Shown: positions 21,797 through 32,861 of the stretch, one piece after another | Position numbering within the stretch: the stretch's first letter is position 1 | Layout of the letters: each line of letters begins with the position of its first letter | Source: Ctena decussata | Taxonomy: Eukaryota > Mollusca > Bivalvia > Lucinida > Lucinidae | DNA: 64,000 bases | Assembly (NCBI GenBank): GCA_963989385.1 | Contig: OZ022506.1 | Coordinates: 4,195,415 to 4,259,414, forward strand | Reading direction: 5' to 3' | Translations under genes and position numbers: made by a program | The notes under the pieces: generated by a model | What the model saw: only the letters and a program-made list of their open reading frames with translations | Database searches by the model: none | What the model was told of the DNA's origin: nothing

Positions 21797-24700
21797 AGCT
21801 CACCTGAGCCTTTAGGCTCATAGGTGAGCTTATAGTATAGCAAGGCATCCGTCGTCCGTCCGTCCGTCAACATTTTCAAACATCTTCTCCTCCAAAACCG
21901 CTGGGCCGATCAAAGCCAAATTTTATATGGACCCTCCATGGGTTGGGGGAACGAAAGTTTGTTCGGGGTATCTGGGTCACATGACCAAGATGGCCGCCAC
22001 ACCCATATATGGTAAAAACCCTTCAAAAATCTTCTTCTCCAGAACCAAAAGGCCTATGACCTTGATACTTGGTATGTAGTATCGGGCATGCGGGCCCATC
22101 ATAGTTTATACAAATCATGACCTTGCGGTGACCTTGACCTAATTTACGGCATGGTCAACTTTGGAACATTAGGCTTTTATATGGGAAAACTCTTAAACAG
22201 TGGATTTCTCAGAAATTATTTAAGTCTAAGGTACAATACTTGGTATACATGGTCGACTAAATGACCAGATGAAGATATTATGTAATAAAAGGTCAAGGTC
22301 ATTCCGTCGGACCACCCGTCGTCAAGATTTTCAAACATTTTCTCCTCTGAAACCACTGGGCCGATTAAAGCCAAATTTCATATGGAGTCTCAGTGGGGTG
22401 GGGGAATGAAATGTACCCGGGGTCTGGGTCACATGACCAAGATGGCCGCAACGCCCATATATGGTAAAAACCCTTCAAAAATCTTCTTCTCCAGAACCAA
22501 AAGGCCTATGACCTTGATACTTGGTATGTAGTATCGGGCATGCGGGCCCATCATAGTTTATACAAATCATGACCTTGCCTTGACCTTGACCTAATTTACG
22601 GCATGGTCAACTTTGGTACGTTAGGCTTTTGTATGGGAAAACGCTTAAACAGTGGATTTCTCAGAAAGTATTTAAGTCTAAGGTATAATACTTGGTATAC
22701 ATGGTCGACTAAATGACCAGATGAAGATATTATGTAACAAAAGGTCAAGGTCATTCCGTCGGACCATCCGTCGTCAAGATTTTCAAACATCTTCTCCTCT
22801 GAAACCACTGGGCCGATTAAAGCCAAATTTCATATGGAGTCTCAGTGGGGTGGGGGAATGAAATGTACCCGGGGTCTGGGTCACATGACCAAGATGGCCG
22901 CCATGCCCATATATGGTAAAAACCCTTCAAAAATCTTCTTCTCAAGAACCAAAAGGCCTATGACCTTGAAACTTGGTATGTAGCATCGGGCATGCGGGCT
23001 TACCATAGTTTATACAAATGATGACCTTGCATTGACCTTGATCTAATTTACGGCATGGTCAACTTTGGTACGTTAGGCTTTTATATGGGAAAACGCTTAA
23101 ACAGTGGATTTCTCAGAAACTGTTTAAGTCTAAGGTACAATACTTGGTATACATGGTCAACTAAATGACCAGATGAAGATATTATGTCACTAAAGGTCAA
23201 GGTCATTCCGTCGGACCATCCGTCGTCAAGATTTTCAAACATTTCTCCTCTGAAACCACTGGTCTGATTGAAGCCAACTTTCATATGGAGTCTTATAGGG
23301 ATGGGGGATGGCCTCCATGCCCATATATGGTAAAAACCCTTCAAAAATCTTCTTCTCCAGAACCAAAAGACCTATGACCTTGAAACTTGGTATGTATCAT
23401 CGGGCATGCGGGTCCAACATAGTTTATACAAATGATGACCTTGCATTGACCTTGACCTCATTTACGGCATGGTCAACTTTGGTATGTTAGGCTTTTATAT
23501 GGAAAAACGCTTAAACAGTGGATTTCTCAGAAACTATTTAAGTCTAAGGTACAATATGTTGTATACATGGTCAAACAAATGACCAGATGAAGATATCATG
23601 TCTTTAAAGGTCAAGGTCATTCTGTCAGACCATCCGTCGTCAAGATTTTCAAACATCTTCTCCTCTGAAACCACTGGGGAGATTGAAGCCAAATTTTATT
23701 TGGAGTCTCAGTGGGATGGGGGAACGAAAGTTTGTACCCGGGGTCTGGGTGACATGACCAAGATGGCCGCCATGCCCATATATGGTAAAAACCCTTCAAA
23801 AATCTTCTCCAGAACCAAAAGGCCTTTGACCTTGAAACTTGGTATGTAGCTTTGGGCATGCGGGCCCATCATAGTTTATACAAATGATGACCTTGCGTTG
23901 ACCTCGACCTAATTTACGGCATGGTCAACTTTTGTTATTTTAGACTTTTATATGGGAAAACGCTTATATTGTGTATTTCTCAGGAACTATTTAAGTCTAA
24001 GGTACAATATGTGGTATATATGGTCAACTAAATGACCAGATGAAGATATTATGTTACTGAAGGTCAAGGTCATTTTAACGGTCTGTCCGTCATCAAGATT
24101 TTCAAACATCTTCTCCTTTGAAACCACTGGGGAGATTGAAGCCAAATTTCATATGGTGTCTCAGTGGGATAGGGGAAGGAAAGTTTATACCCGGGGTCTG
24201 GGTGACATGACCAAGATGTCCGCCATGCCCATATATGGTAGAAACCCTTCAAAAATCTTCTTCTCTAGAACCAAAAGGCCTATGACCTTGAAACTTGGTA
24301 TGTAGCATCTGGCATGCGGGCCCATCATAGTTTATACAAATGATGACCTTGCATTGACCTTGATCTAATTTACGACATGGTCAACTTTGGTATGTTAGGC
24401 CTTTATATGGGAAAACTTTTTGTCACAGGTCAAGGTCATTTTTTTGGTCTGTCCGTTATCAAGATTTTCAAAAATCTCCTCTGAAACCACTCGTCTGATT
24501 GAAGCAAAATTTCATATGGAGTCTAAGTGTGATCAGGGAATAAAAGTTTGTTCTCGGGGTCTTGACCAAGATGGCCTCCATGCCCGTATATGGTAAAAAT
24601 CCTTCAAAATCTTCTTCTCCAGAACCAAAAGGCGTATGACCTTGAAACTTGGTATGTAGCTTCGGACACTCAAGCCCATCATAGTTTATACAAATGATAG

Positions 24701-25476
24701 TGCGTTGACCTTGACCTAATTTATGACACTGTCAACTTTGGTACAATATGTAGGCTTTTATATGGGAAAATGCTTAAACAGTGGATTTTTCATAAACTAT
24801 TTAAGTCTAAGGTGCAATATTTGGTATATATGGTTGACTAAATGACCAGATGAAGATATTTTGTTGTTAAAGGTCAAGGTCATTCTTTGTCTTTTGTACA
24901 TGGTCATTGAAATTGTGTCACCCATCAACATTTTCAAACATCTTCTCAGAGGCCACTAGGGTCAATTGAAGCCATATTTCATATGGAGCTTCACCGGCTT
25001 AAAGGAACCATAGTTTGTTCAGATGGTCTTGGTCACTTGACCAAGATGGCCACCATGCCCATATATGGTAAAAACTCTTCAAACGTCTTTTTCTCGAGAA
25101 CCGAAAGGCCTATAACCTTGAAACTTGGTACCGGTATGTAGCATTGGGCACTCAGGCCCATCATAGTTTATACAAATGATTACTGTATTTCATATAGAGC
25201 TTTAATACTGGGTCAAAGGAATCAAAGTTTGTTCAGATGGTCATGGTCACATGAGCATGGTGGCCGCCACACCCATATATGATAAAAACCCTTCAGAAAT
25301 CTTTGTCCAGAAACAAAGGCCCAGTGACCATGTGGCTTGGTATATAGAATTGGGACTCAACATTAATCCTCAAGGGAGCGGGGTTATCTGCCCCTGCCCT
25401 GGTGCTATATACATGTATAAAAGCATTAAAATATATACCAGGACCAAGTGTCAGGTGAGCTACAGGACCATTAGTC
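21797..25476 (+). mobile_element. 3.7-kb element with ~450-bp tandem core, HINE-like
   Basis: Subterminal inverted repeat AGCTCACCTG at 21797 and CAGGTGAGCT at 25452-25461, followed by an AGGACCATTAGTCCT hairpin. A GTCCGTCC tract begins the core. About eight tandem units (starting near 21868, 22323, 22775, 23227, 23640, 24092, 24461 and 24928) each carry TCAAGATTTTCAAACATC, ATGACCAAGATGGCCGCC and CCATATATGGTAAAAACCCT. Divergence and truncation increase toward the right end. Repeated frames inside are not genes. Confidence 0.8.
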
Positions 25477-25489
25477 CTCTGGGGGTTTT

Positions 25490-26465
25490 TTTTAAAGAGA
25501 AAAATCTCATGTTATAACCCAATGAATATGATAGGTTGGTTTAAACAATATTTATTTAGTGTAAATTATATAATTACAAGAAAAGTACAATATAACATGG
25601 TACAGGATCTGACGGTAAGCGAAAGGCTTATATTAAACTCATCTGAGATGTGAGATCAATTACAAGATCAGATTGGCTTAGTCACAAATTAGGAATATGA
25701 TAGGTTCCTAAATGGTTTATACATGCTCTGCAGGGAAAGAGACTAATAGGAGTCCAGTGGCCTATGGCCTCTAAATTTTAGGCTGTGCTTCTGAATTTGT
25801 AAAGAAAATGCCCATAGCCCTAATGTTAGATATTGAATTTTGGCAGTCTGGGCCCCTAATTCAAACTTGTAAGCTCTGTTGCTGCAAAGACTATGACCAG
25901 ACTTAAGGATGTGCAGGCCATCAGTATGAAGCAAACAAAGTGGACTTTGTACCCTTGGCTTGCAAAGGTGGTTTTACATGATGTAATTTATGTTGATCAG
26001 TGAAGTAAGCAGAGACATTTGTGCAAAACCTGCCTTAAACATAAGCCTTGAACTGATATTCATATTACCTACATGTCGTTAATCATTTATATGCAAGACT
26101 TACATTTTGAATGCAATATGATAGTTTTCATTGTTGTTGGTTTGCCACATTTTGAATACAAAATGGTACAGTTTTCTTTGTTGTATTGTTTTGCCAAATT
26201 AAGTATACTAGTAGTTACTTAATTTTAATGTAACAGAGAACTCAGAATGGGGCTGCGGCTATAAATTTATATTAGTCAACAGATCTATGGCCATAGGTCT
26301 TTACAGAGAGAGTCACGGACACATACGGTAATATTATCAGCTTGAGATGGCAACAAAGATTTTGCAGTAGTGGCAATGAGAGTTGTGGCTATGAAGTCTG
26401 GTGAAGAAGAGGGACTGTAACTCAGAAAGCATCTGATTATAAGCATGATGTAATACATGTATGAT
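25490..26465. other. Unannotated sequence
   Basis: AT-rich and largely unique. No exon, repeat boundary or RNA gene is supported. Confidence 0.3.
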
Positions 26466-26469
26466 ACAT

Positions 26470-26745
26470 TTGAGAGGCTCCGTAGTCGAGTGGTTAGAGT
26501 GGCTCGGTTATTTTGCAGAAAGTCACCGGAAGGTCGTGAGATCGCGGCTCACCGTCACCATCCGACGACTGGAAAACTCTGTCAACCCAGCAGTAAATGG
26601 GTACCTTTTTCGAATCGGGAAAGGGTAAGGCAGCAAAGGAGAGAGATGGACTCTGCCTTTCATCAGCTGTGCCCAAGATACAGTGGGTCTCTAACCCCCC
26701 ACTGCCCCTACGGCTATTAGGCTATGGGAAACTTTTACCTTTTTA
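26470..26745 (+). mobile_element. tRNA-headed SINE, family 2
   Basis: AGGCTCCGTAGTCGAGTGGT is a serine-tRNA-like head; the B box is diverged. Body CTCTGTCAACCCAGCAGTAA, GGAGAGAGATGGACTCTGCC and CCCTACGGCTATTAGGC match 2652-2905. Confidence 0.7.
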
Positions 26746-27149
26746 ATACATGTATTATCAACTGCAAATGATAAATGGTATGGAAAGTTTTATCAAATCT
26801 GGAGAGATCAAGGGCCATAAATGGATCAAGGGGTTATACATCTGGAGGAAACTTGGTCAGTGCCATGATAGATATAATCCAGTTTAGACTGTATTAAGAA
26901 CAATTAATTCAAGTCTCTTGAAAATCAATGGAAAACTGAATGAATTGTGCCAAAAATACATTGCACCAAAGAAAATATGGGCCATACCTAAGGCAGTCCT
27001 TATCAGCCTTGACAGGAATTAAAATGAGGGTTACTGGTACTAAGGGAGAGGCAGGAGTGACTTCTGTAGATCAAAACACTATTTGTTAACAAGCTAAGAC
27101 TGGCTGAATATCCGTATTATGGATATACCTCCAGATTTTTTTGCCATTT

Positions 27150-27270
27150 TTAGCTCACCTGACCTGGCGGCGGTGGTGTAATCAAAATGTTAAAGTTTTA
27201 CATTAAAGTTTTTTATATGATGGGCAAGGCGCTGTCAGGCGAGCTATCCTGTACCGTGGACAGGTCTTGT
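27150..27270 (+). mobile_element. Mini HINE-like element, 120 bp
   Basis: TTTTTAGCTCACCTG at the left, CAGGCGAGCTA near 27233, a CCTGTACCGTGGACAGG hairpin and CTTGT before T at the right. It has the ends of the large elements without the tandem core. Confidence 0.55.
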
Positions 27271-27393
27271 TTACTAACTGAACTCATTTATGGCTTCCTG
27301 TTTGATTCCTTGATGACAAAATTGTTCTAGAAAGGGGTCTACTCTTAAAGGCAAGAATATTTCCCTTTGTGAGGAAACTAGAGATGTTAGTGT

Positions 27394-27513
27394 TTCATTG
27401 CTTTACGTCCATGGTAAACACCTATGGTCATATCAGGGCAGTCAGTTAACCTAACCACACTATTCTTGGGCAGGTTTAGACATCCTAAGCGGATAATCAG
27501 TACTATTGCACAT
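27394..27513 (-). mobile_element. SINE family 3, piece 1 (split by an insertion)
   Basis: Plus-strand TTTACGTCCATGGTAAACAC, GTCAGTTAACCTAACCACAC and CCTAAGCGGATAATCAGTAC match 39800-39915. The remainder resumes at 28134. Confidence 0.7.
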
Positions 27514-28133
27514 ATGATGGTTGCACCAGTTTTCGGGGTATTAACGTTTATTCGCAAAAAATAAACTGTGTGATAAACAAAGATCACAAACTGATAGTCT
27601 ATGTGCATATAAAAATATGTGTTAAGTAATATGTAACTTACATTTCATGCCCGCATGTCTCCATATTTACAAAGTTGATAAAATCGAAACAGATGCTCAA
27701 CTGAATCTGCTCTCCGAAACTGTCCCAGTTTTCGGGGTTCGTTAAAGAACTCACCTTCAAAATACATAAGCTGCAGATTCTTCTGATAGCCACTGCCTTC
27801 GGGAGACCTGCAGTTCTTTAGCATGTAGACATGGTCGTTGAATAATCAGAAAAAAAGTTCATAATTGAATTAATCGCCATGTCATGTCCGTCGGTACTTT
27901 CCATGAACTTTGCAGTGTTTCCAATATGGCTGCTTCCACGGTCACCAACGAAGACGTCATGGATGACGTCAAAACTAACGTGCTCTCGCGCGGCAATTAG
28001 AGTATGATAAAACATGTTGATTCAACTTTCTATTTGCAAAAGTGATCGTCTGTAGACGTCCTCGGATAAAGGAGAGGTATAATTTCTTAGAATGCCCCGA
28101 ATTATGGAGCACCCCGAAAACAGGTACATCGAC
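27514..28133. mobile_element. ~620-bp TIR element inside a SINE
   Basis: The ends are inverted: ATGGTTGCACCAGTTTTCGG at the left and the reverse complement of CCGAAAACAGGTACATCGAC at the right. Comparison with the intact SINE (GTGCACATACTTTCGCC) puts both junctions at AT or CAT, so the target duplication is 2-3 bp. CAGTTTTCGGGGTT also occurs internally at about 27729. The interior has two CRE-like GACGTCA sites near 27955-27970. No transposase. Confidence 0.65.
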
Positions 28134-28171
28134 CATACTTTCGCCAGTAACTGACAACTGCTCTTCTTGAA
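28134..28171 (-). mobile_element. SINE family 3, piece 2
   Basis: CATACTTTCGCCAGTAACTG and CTTCTTGAATCAGC continue the SINE after the inserted element. The tRNA head is absent. Confidence 0.65.
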
Positions 28172-28183
28172 TCAGCACAAAAA

Positions 28184-28421
28184 TGCGCCGCGACGCAAGA
28201 AAACCAACAAAGTGGTTGTGCCCCTAGTGCAGACTCAGATCAGCCTGGTCATTCGCTCAGCTTGATTAAAATCTTCTCTAAGCACTTAAAGGGTAATTTA
28301 GGGTCTAAGCTACCTACATGCGGACAGCGAAGACTCTGATCAGACTGGACGGATGCCCAGGCTGATCTGAGTCTGTGCTGCGTGCACAACCACTTTGTTG
28401 GTTTTCTTGCGGCGGGGCTCA
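28184..28421. repeat. 235-bp fold-back MITE, copy 4
   Basis: GCGCCGCGACGCAAGAAAAC at the left and GGTTTTCTTGCGGCGGGGCT at the right. Core CAGATCAGCCTGG and CCAGGCTGATCTG. Confidence 0.8.
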
Positions 28422-28429
28422 TATTGATT

Positions 28430-29335
28430 TTTTCAGTATTGTTTTCTTTGAAAATAGCCATTTGGCATTAGCTTTTGGCACAGCTGCCTGAATGCAAACT
28501 GTAGACCCTGAGTAGATACCGTAGTCCTTGTGATGATGTAGCAATCTGACCTGAGCTTACACAGTAAATACTTTCACAGAAAGTAAAACAAGTATAAAAA
28601 CCAGCCAAGGGAAATAGATTGTCTTGTGTATGCCTGGCCACACACAATGGCTAAGAAATACAACAAACTCTTTGTATATGTAAAATTTATTTGTATAAAA
28701 GATATAGGATATATATAAATGGAATGATCATTTGGAAGAAGTCTTCAAAAGAATTTTGACAGAGCAACTTAAAAAGTGACTTTCTGGGCTTTGTTGTTCA
28801 AAGGATTGTAAGCTTAACAATATTGTTAGTCAAAGATTTGTTAAGTATTCCTGTACAGAGAAAATCAAGTTTTCTGATACATTTTGTGGGAAAATTGTGA
28901 GAAGTTCTGCACTCACATTTATCAGCAAAAATGACAGCTTTTTTTGCAAATAATATGTTTGAAATTATAACATCTCATTAACCACAAACATTAGTTTTGA
29001 ATAACTGAGCTATCTGATCAGCATCATGTAAAAAGGGACTTTAAGCCATAGCATCCTGTATATACTCAAACTGGTAAAAGACTGCTCTTTTTGAGATTCT
29101 CTAATTTTCAGATTGTTTATGTGGACAGGGAAGACTGCAGATGTGCAGGCTGATCTGTGTCACTTTCTTGTTATACCTGCCTTAATATGATGCTAATCAT
29201 CCAAATTCCTCCTATTTTAATAAACACCCTGTCTAATAAATGCCCTTATCACTTTTACTGTAAAAAAAGGGGCCAAATTGCATTAAGATCATCAAATCTA
29301 CGTCTAAGACTGTCTTGTCTTTACAATTCTTAAAA
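28430..29335. other. Unannotated AT-rich sequence
   Basis: One small trace of the fold-back family (GATGTGCAGGCTGATCTGTG at about 29137). No gene is seen. Confidence 0.3.
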
Positions 29336-29384
29336 CGATGTTCCCCATGAATGAATGGTGCATTCATTCATGGGGAACATCATT
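29336..29384. repeat. Near-perfect palindrome
   Basis: GATGTTCCCCATGAATGAATG pairs with CATTCATTCATGGGGAACATC around GTG. Confidence 0.7.
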
Positions 29385-29540
29385 ATAAGAATTCTGGCAT
29401 CGAGTCTGTACATTTGGCCATATTTATCTGAAGGATGGTATATACTAGGACATAGCAATTATTTCTACAACAAAAGTCCATTTTGCATGTCTCAGCTCAA
29501 TTTCTTCCATACTGTATTTTCAAATATGCAAGAGCTACCT

Positions 29541-29813
29541 GGGCCCAGTTGATCAAAGCATCGTTAGCCTAACGAGCTCGATAAGACTTGCTAAAACTTG
29601 TTAAGTGTTTTAAGACTTAATAGCCAAATACACTGTTAGAAGCTTTTGCACCAATATATTTTGTTGAAAATATGTGAGCAGCTCTTGCACTGCAAAAGCT
29701 TCTTACATTTTTTCAACAAAAAATATTGGCGTATGTGAGATATTGTTTTAAATGATTGAAATTTTAACGACTCGTAAACTAACCACGTCGTTAAGTTTTG
29801 AACCACTGGGCCC
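29541..29813. mobile_element. TIR MITE with GGGCCCAGT ends
   Basis: GGGCCCAGTTGATCAAA at the left and TTTTGAACCACTGGGCCC at the right. Internal fold-back of AGAAGCTTTTGCA and TGCAAAAGCTTCT. Confidence 0.7.
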
Positions 29814-29819
29814 TTATGT

Positions 29820-30560
29820 TTTGTCAATTGTCAAACTGTAACATTTATTTTGAAACAGTTCTAGTGTTGTTCTTACAGTAACTAAATATTTCAGCATGTA
29901 ATGAAACACAGTAAAACAATTGCTCTAACCTAGCAAATCAGACAAATATAAACTGTTGAAAAGCATGAAAAAATGTTTCGATATGCGAGACTAATAAAAA
30001 CTTGATATGTCATAAAAGTTTATTAAAAGGAATGTATATTGTACAAAAATGATAAATCATTTATATTACAACAACATGAATCCTGAATACATTATTGATG
30101 AAGGGTAGCTGAAGGATTGTTTTGCACAAGTAATTGTCTTGACAGCAGGTTATCTAAAAGGCACAAAGTTTGGCATCATCTCTGTTACCAATTGATGTGA
30201 TTTTGAATTCCAGTATCTGCATCTCAAATACACTAAAACAATTGTCAAGTGCCAGACAGAAGTGACACTAACATAACTGGCTCTGCATAGTATGTGAAAT
30301 CCAATTTGTTTTGAATCAGTTAACTGCGTAAATCACATAAAGCTATTTAAAACAAAATACCTAATTTGACTTCTAATTTTTATTATTTTTTTTTTCAACA
30401 ATTTGAGAACAATAAGAACATGGTAAAAATCAGCTTTTCCAAAATCTAGTGTTTGATGTGAAAGTCATAACAGTCTAATTGTAATTTTTTTCTGTTTCCC
30501 ATAAGGTCTATAGCTGAAGTGTATTAGATAGTCCATCTGATAGTCAAACGTATTTCTTCA
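29820..30560. other. Unannotated AT-rich sequence
   Basis: No recognisable gene, RNA or element boundary. Confidence 0.3.
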
Positions 30561-30564
30561 TAGA

Positions 30565-30636
30565 TTTAACCCTATTGCACTCAAAACAGCCAAAACTCCA
30601 TGGAGTTTTGGCCGTTTTGAGTGGAATAGGATTAAA
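30565..30636. repeat. Near-perfect palindrome
   Basis: TTTAACCCTATTGCACTCAA and CAAAACTCCATGGAGTTTTG, with the mirrored right arm TTGAGTGGAATAGGATTAAA. Confidence 0.75.
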
Positions 30637-30904
30637 CTGCCATGAATCGACTTCTGTAAATTTGGTATTCTTTTGAAAACTAATGTCTCTTAAAAAAGAT
30701 GGAATGGAGAAATGTAGGTTTGCAAAACAAAGCTGCATAAATCAACAGTCTTGATTTATAGTAGCCATACAAATGAGTTGCTAATGTAACAAGTAGCTAT
30801 GGTATGATAAAATGAATGGTGGAATAATCGTTAATATTCAAAATTCTTGATACCATGATGAAATATTTACAAATGTTGTCACAACCTAGGTTCCAACAAA
30901 GCAT

Positions 30905-31133
30905 TTAACCCCTTAATGCCTAGTGGACTCTTCTATCTGTATATATTGGACGTGTCCATTTGTCATTTAAGGGGTGTCAGGTTTAGTTTATTTTTCGATT
31001 TTTTGTTTTATTTTGAGGAAAAAAACACAGATATGTCGTATTGCAAAATGTGTAGATTCTGATCAGATGCCAATCCGGTTCTGCACTGATTGCCTACTTC
31101 CCATTTTTGGGGCACTAGGCATTAATGGGTTAA
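30905..31133. mobile_element. TIR MITE with TTAACCCCTTAATGCC ends
   Basis: TTAACCCCTTAATGCCTAGT at the left and CACTAGGCATTAATGGGTTA at the right. The interior includes GATTCTGATCAGATGCC. Confidence 0.75.
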
Positions 31134-31139
31134 GATATA

Positions 31140-32320
31140 CGATAATTAGGTACAAGATATTTACAAGTCCTGTAATTCCTAAAATTCCGGAGTGCCACTT
31201 CCTTTCAGTTTCAGATAACAGAATAAAACAAATTGCCTAAATGACACGGCATTTAGGACTTATGATATCAAAATAATACTATCTAATCTGTAACCTGTAT
31301 TTGCAAGATGAGGGTTTGTTGTGCCTCCAGAGTTTTAGGTCTACAGCTTTTATGGAATTTCTTTTTTAACCTCTGACAATCTGACACTAAATAGCAGCAG
31401 ACAGCATTTTGAAATACGTTCTTATTTTTTCACAGCAATGCATACATCTCGTTCCCCTTAAGACACTTTGAACTCCCTGTAAATCCTTACTTTCAACAAA
31501 AACAAACCAGAAAATGTAACTTGTACAGTATTTCTTCTCTTACAAGATGAAGATTTTTCCAGTGCAAAACAATACCGAAAATCTAAATCAGCCCAGGTTT
31601 TCGGAACGGCAATCTTTCGGAAGCAGAAAACTCATAGCAGAATTTTATAAAACTTAATCAAGTATATGGGGACTTTCTAGAGAGAGAAAAACCAGTTTAA
31701 TAACTATTTGATACTGTAGGTCATCTCTCATTGCCCCTTCAGCATGCCAAAGGTTAAACAAGAAGAAACTGCTGTGATATTTTCATTCTGGCTTAAATGT
31801 CAGGTAAAGAAATGGTAAATCTAAGATTGTTTTCAGAAATCTATTCTCAAGGATGGAAGCCTCTGATGGTAATTCCTAAAAAATTTACAACACCCCCCCC
31901 CCCCCCTTCCTTATAACGCTGTGGCTCCTGATTGGAACCACCTTGCTGACTCATGAGATGCCAATACAGGAGGCAACAGTTACTTTGTGCACACGCAAGA
32001 AAAATTATCCTATAATTATTAAGTCCCTTTACCTAGATAAAGAAAATCATAATTATCTCAATAAAGGCTGTGGTTTGAGAAAATGCGGTTAAACCATAAA
32101 AACAGCAGTTGTTATAACACTTTTTTCTGGGAAACCATATACCGGTAACAGTTATCCTCTTCTGATCATCGTATAGCGCCTTTGGCCTTGTAATGTTATC
32201 TACAGGAAAAATATATCAATTTTGAATTTTGTTTCAATAAAATTACTTCATATTTGTTTCATGTAGCTGATTTTTGTGTCGTAATATAAGTATCAAAGTG
32301 CTGAGGTATCGATTTGACTA
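31140..32320. other. Unannotated sequence 3' of the membrane-protein gene
   Basis: C run at 31892-31906. Otherwise AT-rich; part may be 3' untranslated sequence of the minus-strand gene. No further gene. Confidence 0.3.
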
Positions 32321-32326
32321 TCCTAA

Positions 32327-32417
32327 AGTGTTTAAGAATTGGGACACCTAAAAATGTTAATTTTCCATTTGGGACAAATGGAAAATTAATGGTTTTAGGT
32401 GTCCCAATACTTAGGCA
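32327..32417. repeat. Fold-back with TTGGGACACCTAAAA arms
   Basis: AATTGGGACACCTAAAAATG and ATTTTCCATTTG, then CAAATGGAAAAT and GGTTTTAGGTGTCCCAATAC. Confidence 0.75.
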
Positions 32418-32750
32418 CATTGGAGTAAAATACCAGTACATTACTTTTTATTCAAATTGTTATGGCTCCTCATTATACCTGCCTCGCCAAGGTGGCTCTA
32501 ATAAGGGACCACAAGGCTTTTTCTGGCAAACTGTGGTCAGAGTTTTTGTCTGACAGAAACGCTACACCACCTGTGTCTTTTATAATCCTGTCTTCGGTTG
32601 CGGCTTCGAAACAAGGTTGGATGTCAAACAGAAGACTGAGATAAGATCTTAAGAATCTGAATACTCAATATTGTTCAAAGTTTCTAGTTTAATATGTACA
32701 GTGCGTATCAGTCTATGAAATATAATTTTATTTCCATTGCTGAAGGAGCC

Positions 32751-32861
32751 TCAGTAATAACCTAAGCCCTGTCGCTTCTTTTCTCCAGCAAATCGTAGTT
32801 CCCGATCAGTTTCTTCATTGATCTCCTGTCGCCTGGCAATCAGTATCACTGTGAAAAGGAT
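32751..32861 (-). CDS. Membrane protein exon 6 (stop)
   Basis: Acceptor TTAATTCACAG. Encodes ILFTVILIARRQEINEETDR, then ELRFAGEKKRQGLGYY and TGA at 32753-32751. A minus-strand AATAAA lies near 32451-32446. Confidence 0.82.
   Translation of the reverse strand: MLFTVILIARRQEINEETDRELRFAGEKKRQGLGYY

Noticed and set aside
22596..24305. Repeated 60-90-codon frames on both strands
   Set aside because: Translations of ~450-bp tandem units of a mobile element.
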